A stretch of DNA of 5,006 nucleotides from Parabacteroides sp. TM07-1AC (GTDB lineage Bacteria > Bacteroidota > Bacteroidia > Bacteroidales > Tannerellaceae), in contig NZ_QUKD01000022.1 in NCBI RefSeq assembly GCF_003480915.1, positions 1 through 5,006 on the forward strand, written 5' to 3'. The notes below the pieces were generated by a model. The model had not been told where the DNA came from. It made no database searches and worked only from the letters and a program-made list of their open reading frames with translations. Positions 1 through 4,679 of the stretch are shown piece after piece. Position 1 is the stretch's first letter; the number at the start of each line of letters is the position of its first letter. Position numbers and translations under genes: made by a program.

Positions 1-18
1 CTCTCTCGAATGCGGGTG

Positions 19-50
19 CAAAAGTAGTGCTTTACAACATATACTCCAAA
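19..50 (-). promoter_or_regulatory. Bacteroidetes-type promoter reading left out of the window
   Basis: On the minus strand, TTTG (complement of 47-50) is followed after exactly 20 bases by TACTTTTG (complement of 19-26). This matches the Bacteroidetes housekeeping pattern of a -33 TTTG and a -7 TAnnTTTG. Transcription would start near position 12-15 and leave the window to the left, so a minus-strand gene or RNA should begin just outside. It is divergent from the promoter of the DUF4248 gene. The boxes are read directly; activity is inferred. Confidence 0.65.
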
Positions 51-67
51 TATTTCACCAAATATTT
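46..67. repeat. Tandem direct repeat CCAAATATTT over the -33 region
   Basis: CCAAATATTT occurs at 46-55 and again at 58-67, a 12-base period. Each copy carries CAAA, which reads TTTG on the minus strand, so the -33 element of the leftward promoter is duplicated. It could be a regulator binding site or chance in AT-rich DNA. Confidence 0.5.
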
Positions 68-153
68 TGTATTTATTTTTTCATCAAAGATGTTGTTATA
101 CAATGTACGTACGTGAAGGAAAAACAAAGAAAACACAAAAAACATCTGCAAAA
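68..153. other. AT-rich divergent intergenic region
   Basis: No gene is visible between the two divergent promoters. The stretch is AT-rich and contains the self-complementary ACGTACGT (107-114) and a 7-base inverted repeat, AGATGTT (88-94) with AACATCT (141-147). Either could be an operator shared by the divergent genes, but nothing identifies a specific regulator. Confidence 0.4.
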
Positions 154-185
154 TTTGATATACCCATTGATTATTCGTATCTTAG
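154..185 (+). promoter_or_regulatory. Promoter of the DUF4248 gene
   Basis: TTTG (154-157) is followed after 20 bases by TATCTTAG (178-185), one mismatch from TAnnTTTG. The predicted start near 188-192 leaves a leader of only about 15-20 nt before the ATG at 207. The spacing equals that of the other promoters in this window, which supports it despite the mismatch. Confidence 0.5.
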
Positions 186-206
186 AGTATTAAAAGTCAG
201 TGTTTT

Positions 207-431
207 ATGGAACAGTCTACCTTCATTATACGATCCTACGGAGTAGGCGAACTGGCGGAACTCTACAGTCCGCATCTCAGCCGGCGGGGTGCTATCATGC
301 AACTTTGGCGATGGATAAACTATCATGGCGTACTAAAGGCGAAATTGATCGAGCTGGGTTATCATACCGGTGCCCGGAGCTTTACACCCAAACAGGTGGA
401 ATGTATCATTCTGCACTTGGGAGAACCTTGA
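207..431 (+). CDS. DUF4248 family small protein
   Basis: This 74-residue protein is recognised as DUF4248 by the opening FIIRSYGVGELAELY, the RRGAIMQLWRWI segment in the middle, and the ending FTPKQVECIILHLGEP. That is essentially full length for the family, which is small, common in Bacteroides and Parabacteroides, and has no established function. The basic, helical character with a conserved tryptophan resembles a compact helix-turn-helix-like fold, so nucleic-acid binding is possible but unproven. In these bacteria such genes often sit beside VirE-type genes, as here, though here the abi locus lies between them. The ATG at 207 is chosen because family similarity starts almost at once and a promoter lies just upstream. 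There is no Shine-Dalgarno sequence, as usual in this phylum. No signal peptide or membrane segment is seen. Confidence 0.85.
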   Translation: MEQSTFIIRSYGVGELAELYSPHLSRRGAIMQLWRWINYHGVLKAKLIELGYHTGARSFTPKQVECIILHLGEP

Positions 432-522
432 GACGGACTATGAGGATATCCTATTGTTCACTTTGGACACGGTAATTCCAAAGAGAATCAATCTCTCCGT
501 CATATGGAAAACTTATAGATTC
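432..522. other. Palindrome-rich spacer after DUF4248 gene
   Basis: No gene is seen. Short inverted repeats are packed here: AGGATATCCT (443-452), CTTTGGA/TCCAAAG (461-467 and 477-483), AGAGA/TCTCT (482-486 and 492-496), and an enclosing pair GACGGA/TCCGTC (432-437 and 496-501). Together they could fold as one branched 3' structure of the DUF4248 transcript. There is no U tract, so it is not a canonical intrinsic terminator. Confidence 0.35.
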
Positions 523-554
523 TTTATCTGTAATCGATATTTTCAGTACCTTTG
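523..554 (+). promoter_or_regulatory. Candidate promoter of the abi gene
   Basis: TACCTTTG (547-554) is a perfect match to the -7 element TAnnTTTG. Twenty bases upstream is TTTA (523-526), three of four matches to the -33 TTTG. Transcription would start near 558-562, giving the abi mRNA a leader of about 130 nt that crosses the hairpin at 580-600. The -7 box lies within a perfect 12-base palindrome, CCTTTGCAAAGG (549-560), which could be an operator. Confidence 0.6.
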
Positions 555-569
555 CAAAGGCCAGGGAAT

Positions 570-600
570 AAAAAAGAAAACCCGTTCTTTAAGAACGGGT
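570..600 (-). terminator. Intrinsic terminator, minus strand
   Basis: Read on the minus strand, ACCCGTTC pairs with GAACGGGT (arms 593-600 and 580-587) around a short AT loop, and is followed at once by TTTCTTTTTT (579-570). This is a textbook Rho-independent terminator in the leftward direction. In the rightward direction the hairpin is followed by ATATCC with no T tract. No minus-strand protein gene precedes it, but a minus-strand promoter does (658-689). Confidence 0.7.
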
Positions 601-654
601 ATATCCTTAACTTGGTTACGTGCTTTGATAACAGAGGCTTTACCAAGCATTACA
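570..654 (-). ncRNA. Candidate ~85-nt small RNA opposite the abi leader
   Basis: A near-perfect minus-strand promoter (658-689) and a minus-strand terminator (570-600) bracket a stretch with no significant open reading frame, so a discrete RNA of about 85 nt is predicted (ends approximate). It has a possible 5' stem, CTTGGT with ACCAAG (642-647 and 611-616), enclosing about 25 nt, then a short linker and the terminator hairpin. It lies immediately upstream of, and divergent to, a HEPN-type Abi gene, and is fully complementary to the leader of an abi mRNA made from the promoter at 523-554. It could act as a cis antisense RNA on that leader, or as an RNA antitoxin that binds the Abi protein. 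From memory, conserved structured RNAs have been reported next to AbiF-family genes; I cannot compare this one with them here. Existence is inferred from promoter and terminator only. Confidence 0.55.
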
Positions 655-657
655 ATG

Positions 658-689
658 CAAAGATAGTAATCTTATTCCAAATACCCAAA
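658..689 (-). promoter_or_regulatory. Promoter of the minus-strand small RNA
   Basis: On the minus strand, TTTG (complement of 686-689) is followed after exactly 20 bases by TATCTTTG (complement of 658-665). Both elements match the Bacteroidetes consensus perfectly, the best in the window. The -33 box abuts the abi ATG at 690, so the promoter occupies the region where abi translation starts, and RNA polymerase bound here could interfere with abi expression. Confidence 0.65.
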
Positions 690-1406
690 ATGAAATATAA
701 AAAAATAGTTAGATTATACTCAAATTCACGTGTGGCAAAGTATTATCGGGCTACAAGTGGAGATAAAAATAAAGCAGTAATGCTCTATTTTGCCAATATG
801 AAAATAGCGCAGGCTTTTCATCCGCTACTTTCTTCTTTTGAAGTTATCTTGCGGAATCAATTACATTATGCATTGGCGCATCATTTTTCTGACGGAAGTT
901 GGATTATAAATCAGAAAAACGGTTTTATGATAGCTCCTTCCTTGACGCATATAAATAAGCGTACAAAGAAACAAGTAACCAATAAATATCTGCTGGCGGA
1001 AGTTCAGAAAGCCGAAAAGAAAATTTCCGATCGTGGCGTGAAGATTACGGCAGGTAGGGTTATAGCAGAACAGACCTTGGGCTTTTGGAATAGTTTTTAT
1101 GAAGTACATCATTATATGCTATTATCCGGTGTCCCTTGTACTATATTTAAGAAGTTGCCCCCTGGATATGGACGTAAACAAGTCAATGATGTTATAATAC
1201 AAATTCGTGAATTACGAAATCGCATCAACCATAACGAACCTATCTGCTTTGTAAACAAGAAATGTGATTTTTCTTATGTAAGGAAAATGTATAGGTTAAT
1301 TAGCGAATTGCTTTCTTGGATTGATCCGGAAATTATGACGTCTTTGAAAGAAGTGGATAAGATACTTAAAACAATAGATAAAGAAGAACAAAAACAACAG
1401 ACATGA
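690..1406 (+). CDS. Abi_2/AbiF-like HEPN protein (abortive infection)
   Basis: The 238-residue protein resembles the Abi_2 (AbiD/AbiF-like) family. Family hallmarks are FEVILRNQLHYAL at about 50-62, QTLGFWNSFYE at about 128-138, and LRNRINHNEPI at about 175-185. The last contains R176-x4-H181, the catalytic signature of HEPN ribonucleases, so it is expected to be an RNA-cleaving effector that halts growth on phage infection or when its antitoxin is lost. The length is within the family's normal range. It is cytoplasmic, with no signal peptide or membrane segment, and the C-terminus is a lysine/glutamate/glutamine-rich helix. The ATG at 690 is preferred over a TTG at 552 because the upstream 46 residues cover promoter and hairpin DNA, and the ATG follows an A-rich stretch. 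It is flanked upstream by a divergent candidate small RNA. Base composition is clearly more AT-rich than VirE, consistent with separate acquisition. Confidence 0.82.
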   Translation: MKYKKIVRLYSNSRVAKYYRATSGDKNKAVMLYFANMKIAQAFHPLLSSFEVILRNQLHYALAHHFSDGSWIINQKNGFMIAPSLTHINKRTKKQVTNKYLLAEVQKAEKKISDRGVKITAGRVIAEQTLGFWNSFYEVHHYMLLSGVPCTIFKKLPPGYGRKQVNDVIIQIRELRNRINHNEPICFVNKKCDFSYVRKMYRLISELLSWIDPEIMTSLKEVDKILKTIDKEEQKQQT

Positions 1407-1546
1407 ACACCTATGCCCTTGAGACGGTATGGAAATGACTGCGACAGTTGTTTCTGCCAGCTGCTGTAGCTGTTTCCGGTGGGTGCCGCAGCCACGGACA
1501 GTGAGTGCCGGAGCCACGGGAAATGGCTGCTGCACTCAGTAGGAGT
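1407..1546. other. GC-rich, hairpin-rich non-coding spacer
   Basis: No convincing gene is seen between abi and the inverted repeat that follows. Composition changes abruptly from the AT-rich abi gene to GC-rich. An imperfect direct repeat, GTGCCGCAGCCACGG (1483-1497) and GTGCCGGAGCCACGG (1505-1519), has one mismatch and a 22-base offset. Hairpins include CAGCT/AGCTG (1458-1462 and 1468-1472) and a two-part stem with TGAGTGC/GCACTCA (1502-1508 and 1532-1538) enclosing AGCCA/TGGCT (1512-1516 and 1524-1528). Open frames on the minus strand here are low-complexity and overlap real genes, so none is called. Confidence 0.5.
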
Positions 1547-1694
1547 GGGGGCAGATGGGGCGGGTAAAAACAACTTTTAGGAACTTTCTGTAAAAGATGT
1601 TCCTTGTTCCTTTTACGAAGGTATCGTAAGAAGAACAAGGAACATATTATATAAAAGTTTTGAAAACAGCCTTTTACCCGCCCCATCTGCCCCC
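1547..1694. repeat. 148-bp nested inverted repeat with 23-bp arms
   Basis: The outer arms 1547-1569 and 1672-1694 are perfect 23-base inverted copies, G-rich on the left (beginning GGGGGCAGATGGGGCGGG) and C-rich on the right. Inside are AACTTTTA/TAAAAGTT (1572-1579 and 1652-1659) and a long central hairpin, 1597-1618 with 1624-1645, whose 22 positions pair except for one C-A mismatch and one G-U pair around the loop AGGTA. The structure sits between the convergent abi and VirE genes and ends five bases from the VirE stop codon. It may be a two-way terminator or mRNA 3'-end structure, a MITE-like element, or a replication or processing site. No target-site duplication is evident, and no run of T's follows the central hairpin on either strand. 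Confidence 0.8.
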
Positions 1695-1708
1695 GTTTCT
1701 TAAAACGG
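1693..1708 (-). other. Small hairpin over the VirE stop codon
   Basis: CCGTTT (1693-1698) pairs with AAACGG (1703-1708) around a four-base loop that contains most of the stop codon of the VirE-family gene (1700-1702). It overlaps the outer arm of the large inverted repeat by two bases, so the two structures compete. There is no U tract. Confidence 0.35.
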
Positions 1709-3817
1709 CAATTTAGGATCGCACATATTTTCCTCGTTATCGGGTTCATTTTCAGACAGATCACCACTATCCTCCGAATCATTTCCAAGTCCTCTCTGAC
1801 GTGCCACCACCTGATCGTGACTCAATTCGATGACGCTATACAGACGCTTTCCATGCTTCTTTTGCATTTCAAAACCGGAACTTTTTAACACTTTTCCGAG
1901 CTGAATTACACTCGTTGTCGTTGCATTAAAACGTGTACGTTCGGCTATTCGGGTCAGGATTTCGCTGGTGGAGAGCAAAAGCGGGTTCTCAAAACGAGTG
2001 GGTTTGCGGAAGTAGGTAAACAACAGCTCGGCTTCGGGACAGAGTTGCTGGAAAGTCTCGTTGTTGTCGTTAAGTTCGGCAATATCGTCATTGGCAAACC
2101 AGTAGCAGAAGCCCTCCCGATAAAGCGCCAGCGCCTGGGCGTAGACGGCGTTGTGATCCACTTCGGCAGTATAGTCGATGCGCAACGTCTCGAAGCAAAG
2201 GAAACGGCGCGAACCGGTATGGTCGGTCAGCACCTGACTGTCGTTGACCGTGGCGGCAAAGGAAGCACGGCGCACAAACAACTCCGCATTGCGGGCATAC
2301 GGACGGCGTTCGAGGATCGCGTCTTTCGTGATCATCGCCTTCATCCGGTTCAGCTCCATCTTACTCTGTCCCGAGAGTTCGTCGAGGATCACCAGAAAGC
2401 AGTCGCTCATCATCAGAGACGCGTCCTTGTCGATCGGGTCGAGATTACCCGAATACATATAGCTTCTGAGCGCAGGCGGCACCAGATTGCGCAGCCAGGT
2501 CGTTTTGCCTATTCCCTGCGCCCCGCTCAACAGCAGAACGGTATGATTCGCTTTCCGTTCGTTGATGGCACATGCCACGACAGCCACCAGCCACTTCTTC
2601 AGGCACTTCGCCCAGAAATCCGGTCGGGTGGTGTCGACTGTAGCAGCCAGCCGGGCAATAGCATCCGTCACGCCGTCCCAGGGCGGCAGACTCTCAAAAT
2701 ACGATTTGAAAGGATTGTATTCCGGACTGAAATCGGAATGGATCACCGAGCGTAGGTCCGACAGGCGGCAGTAGACTCCAGACTTCTGCAAGGCACACCA
2801 GACGGAGTTTTCCCAATAATCGGTCACCGCACAAAACTCCTTCCCTCCGTCTTCCGGATCACGATACTCCACCTTGTTACGGACCACGTTACGGCGCAGT
2901 TCGAAATGTCCGGCAAGAAAGTCTTGTATCTGACCGACAAACCCGTTGCCGCGCCCCGAAGTGGCGGCTGCCTGCTTTGTCGCATGTTGTTCGGTATGCG
3001 CGTAGGCACTGCCGATCGCTTGCAGCCGTTCTTCCGGTGACAGGTCGGCAAACGATCCGGCAGCATAACGTTCCACCTCCTCCCGGCGGATCCCCAAGCG
3101 GTTGCAATGACCGGCAAAGAGGTGAACGTAGTTATTGCGATTACCCTCAGCATAAACCATCTTGCGGGTGGTCTTCTTACGGGCGGAAGTGAGCAGGCGG
3201 GTTACCTCATCAGGAATGACGGGTTCTATCTGCGGCAATCCTTCAGGGAGGCTGCCCTCACCTTTCAGCCACGGTACGAAGCGGGGGGACAGGTAGAGGT
3301 TCGGATCGTAGGAGACGATGCAGAGCCGTCCGGGGTCGCTTCCCGAAGCATCCGCCTCGATCCCCAGCCGGTGTTCGTACCATTCCCTGACACGCTTATA
3401 GACCGCCTTATGATTCGCAGGAACCAGTTCCATCCCGACTACCGGATAGACAATGGCTTTGATGCCCATTCCACGCGGACTGATCCAGCAGGCCACAGTA
3501 TAAGGCGCTTCACGCGTCAGCTCCAGCAATCGCGGCAGGTCTTCCTTTTTCTGCTTATCAAAATCGAGGATGATAAGCGGGTTGTAACGGTTCATGAACT
3601 TATCCAGCCGTTGTCCGCTGTAGGTAGCGGAGAGGGTGATGGCAGGCAGCCCTTTCTTCAGGGTGTCGGCAGCATCGGCATTGCCCTTGTCCATATAGAC
3701 GCGGATGCGGTTGACAGAGGGGGCATACTTCCCGGTCCGGATGTCGTCGAGGACATCGATCAGGTTAACATCGCCCAGGCGTTTCTTGAAGCGGGCGTAC
3801 ATGGTTACTTGTATCAT
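1700..3817 (-). CDS. VirE-family primase-like / P-loop ATPase protein
   Basis: This 705-residue protein has the two-part build of Bacteroides VirE-type proteins. The N-terminal BT4734-like domain (about 1-185) carries LIILDFDK (81-88), SPRGMGIK (113-120) and SDPGRLCIVSYDP (160-172), resembling acidic and basic motifs of phage and plasmid primases of the archaeo-eukaryotic type. A linker follows, then the VirE ATPase with Walker A GAQGIGKTTW (432-441), Walker B CFLVILDELS (473-482), a sensor-like ATVND (522-526) and TGSRRFLCFE (534-543) with probable arginine finger. The end is a winged-helix-like segment and an acidic tail. The combination suggests a primase-helicase for replication of a mobile element or phage, though no cellular role is established for this branch. 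The ATG at 3817 is chosen because the MIQVTMYARFKKRLGDVNLID start matches family starts as I recall them; the open frame to 3991 would overlap the upstream gene. The ATG at 3802 is an alternative. Confidence 0.88.
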   Translation of the reverse strand: MIQVTMYARFKKRLGDVNLIDVLDDIRTGKYAPSVNRIRVYMDKGNADAADTLKKGLPAITLSATYSGQRLDKFMNRYNPLIILDFDKQKKEDLPRLLELTREAPYTVACWISPRGMGIKAIVYPVVGMELVPANHKAVYKRVREWYEHRLGIEADASGSDPGRLCIVSYDPNLYLSPRFVPWLKGEGSLPEGLPQIEPVIPDEVTRLLTSARKKTTRKMVYAEGNRNNYVHLFAGHCNRLGIRREEVERYAAGSFADLSPEERLQAIGSAYAHTEQHATKQAAATSGRGNGFVGQIQDFLAGHFELRRNVVRNKVEYRDPEDGGKEFCAVTDYWENSVWCALQKSGVYCRLSDLRSVIHSDFSPEYNPFKSYFESLPPWDGVTDAIARLAATVDTTRPDFWAKCLKKWLVAVVACAINERKANHTVLLLSGAQGIGKTTWLRNLVPPALRSYMYSGNLDPIDKDASLMMSDCFLVILDELSGQSKMELNRMKAMITKDAILERRPYARNAELFVRRASFAATVNDSQVLTDHTGSRRFLCFETLRIDYTAEVDHNAVYAQALALYREGFCYWFANDDIAELNDNNETFQQLCPEAELLFTYFRKPTRFENPLLLSTSEILTRIAERTRFNATTTSVIQLGKVLKSSGFEMQKKHGKRLYSVIELSHDQVVARQRGLGNDSEDSGDLSENEPDNEENMCDPKLPF

Positions 3818-3876
3818 TTCAAATGTGTTTATAGGTGTATTTCTCTTATATCCAACAAGGTAGGCAATAGACAGGA

Positions 3877-3921
3877 GGCATTTCGTGTTTTTTTGTTTTA
3901 TTATGAAAAACACGAAATGCC
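3877..3921 (-). terminator. 16-bp hairpin between two minus-strand genes
   Basis: GGCATTTCGTGTTTTT (3877-3892) is perfectly complementary to 3906-3921, with a 13-base AT-rich loop. It begins about 17 bases after the stop codon of the small coiled-coil gene and lies 59 bases before the VirE start. No external U tract follows on either strand, so it is terminator-like or an mRNA-stabilising or attenuating hairpin rather than a classic intrinsic terminator. It would separate the expression of the two genes. I find no good TTTG/TAnnTTTG promoter in the short gap before VirE. Confidence 0.5.
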
Positions 3922-3938
3922 GGATTTCCCCTCTCTTA

Positions 3939-4336
3939 TCAAGACTGTTCCCGATAGTCGGAATGGGTGTCGAGATAGTCTTGTACGACATTCACCAGTG
4001 TACCGAGGGCCAGGTGTTCCTTTTGGGGATAGTGTTGCACATGGAGCACCGAGTCGAGTGCGCGCAGGAAGGGTTTCACATCGTGCCTGCCGTTCACTTT
4101 CCACCGGTTGCTCAACAGCAGGGGACCGATCAGTTCGACAAAGTCAGCCATTGTCCCGTCAAAGAGGATGATCTCTTCTTCTATCAGGTCTTCTTCCCAA
4201 ACGACATGATCGAGCAGGCGGGAGACTTTGTTACATAGTTTTTTTACTTCCCGAAGTTCGCCTTCGAGCTGCTCGCAACGGAGCTTCAATGCTTGTGCCG
4301 TCTCCGTCAGAAGAACGACGTCCAGTTTTTTTTCAT
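3939..4336 (-). CDS. Small coiled-coil protein; start out of frame at an A8 run
   Basis: I do not recognise the family. The uninterrupted frame from a TTG at 4289 gives 116 residues. The N-terminal third is a charged helix suitable for a coiled coil (LRCEQLEGELREVKKLCNKVSRLL in two overlapping parts), followed by an acidic patch (WEEDLIEEEI) and a globular helical part ending VNVVQDYLDTHSDYREQS. The open frame continues upstream of the TTG to read KKLDVVLLTETAQA, which looks like genuine protein. An ATG at 4336, preceded by the A-rich stretch typical of this phylum, would supply the start, but it is followed by eight A's (4326-4333) and therefore enters the wrong frame and stops after nine residues. 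One more A would give a 132-residue protein. So either there is a slippage-controlled start, a recent frameshift or a sequencing error, or translation begins at the TTG. It lies upstream of VirE on the same strand and may function with it. Confidence 0.6.
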
Positions 4337-4402
4337 TTTTGTTTGTTTTTGAGTTTGAATGGTTCGTTTTTTGTCAGATATGAATGTAGTGTTGTTGGTA
4401 GA

Positions 4403-4420
4403 GGCGGTTCGCAAACCGCC
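4403..4420. repeat. Short REP-like hairpin
   Basis: GGCGGTT (4403-4409) pairs with AACCGCC (4414-4420) around the loop CGCA. Short palindromes of this GGCGGTTnGCnAACCGCC type are, from memory, dispersed between genes in Bacteroidales genomes. It lies in the leader or promoter region of the coiled-coil gene. Confidence 0.5.
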
Positions 4421-4431
4421 CTTACAGTTCC

Positions 4432-4584
4432 ATTTGCCGTCTGCTTTAGCTGACGGATTGATAAATGATCAATATCTTTGGACTTTAGTCCCATTTTAAA
4501 CAGTCTCTTTATTTAAGAGAAATGCGGCTAAAGCCGAAAAAAGAGAAACAACTTGTAAACCGTCAGCTAAAGCAGACGGCAAAT
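4432..4584. repeat. 153-bp element with 25-bp inverted repeats and CTTTAG palindromes
   Basis: Arms 4432-4456 and 4560-4584 are perfect 25-base inverted copies; each contains TGCCGTCTGC and the core CTTTAG (CTAAAG in the right arm). Between them sit three smaller palindromes: GGACTTTAGTCC (4480-4491), TCTCTT/AAGAGA (4504-4509 and 4515-4520) and CGGCTAAAGCCG (4525-4536). Four of the five units share the CTTTAG/CTAAAG core, in pairs of opposite orientation. This is the look of a REPIN or compound REP/BIME-like element, possibly mobilised in trans by a REP-associated tyrosine transposase elsewhere in the genome. No target duplication is obvious. The stretch has no gene. Confidence 0.75.
4473..4480 (+). 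promoter_or_regulatory. Isolated -7 box inside the palindromic element
   Basis: TATCTTTG is a perfect TAnnTTTG match on the plus strand, but no TTTG lies about 20 bases upstream. It is listed because an otherwise orphan plus-strand terminator lies about 165 bases downstream. It may well be chance. Confidence 0.2.
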
Positions 4585-4642
4585 AAACCTATAATAACCA
4601 AGCCCTACTATTTATTGGATAGTTCAATTATTACTAACAGCG

Positions 4643-4679
4643 AAGCCCCGGCGGAATGAACCGTCGGGGCTTGTTTTTG
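4643..4679 (+). terminator. Strong intrinsic terminator, plus strand
   Basis: AAGCCCCGGCGG (4643-4654) pairs with CCGTCGGGGCTT (4661-4672), twelve pairs including one G-U, with loop AATGAA and then TTGTTTTTG-type U tract. The U tract is on the plus-strand side only. No plus-strand gene lies upstream of it within the preceding 3.2 kb. On the minus strand, as the possible 3' end of the DUF6383 gene transcript, the hairpin is followed by CGCTG, which is poor for termination although the stem alone may stop or protect the RNA. Confidence 0.75.

Noticed and set aside
200..666. Plus-strand frames of 91 and 98 codons overlapping the DUF4248 gene
   Set aside because: They are out-of-frame shadows of the recognised DUF4248 gene and palindromic spacer.
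552..689. N-terminal extension of the Abi protein from a TTG at 552
   Set aside because: The TTG lies inside the -7 promoter box, the extension covers a terminator hairpin and another promoter, and the extra 46 residues do not resemble Abi family N-termini. The ATG at 690 has A-rich context.
1547..1563. G-quadruplex in the left arm of the inverted repeat
   Set aside because: Only three runs of three or more G's are present (GGGGG, GGGG, GGG), and the perfect 23-bp complementary arm makes hairpin formation the simpler reading.
1274..1788. Minus-strand open frames of 79-125 codons across the abi end and the inverted repeat
   Set aside because: They overlap abi and VirE, run through inverted repeats and hairpins, and are low-complexity in composition.
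2045..2755. 236-codon plus-strand open frame
   Set aside because: It is the antisense shadow of the VirE ATPase region, which has clear Walker motifs on the minus strand.
3818..3991. 58-residue N-terminal extension of the VirE-family protein
   Set aside because: It would overlap the upstream coiled-coil gene and translate the 3877-3921 hairpin; family similarity begins at MIQVTMYARFKKRLGD.
3107..4171. 354-codon plus-strand open frame
   Set aside because: It is antisense to the primase-like domain and the coiled-coil gene, with no recognisable family motif and unnatural composition; it is a by-product of GC-rich codon structure.
4432..4584. CRISPR array
   Set aside because: The repeats are inverted and of mixed length rather than regularly spaced direct repeats, and there are no cas genes. 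They fit a REPIN-like element.
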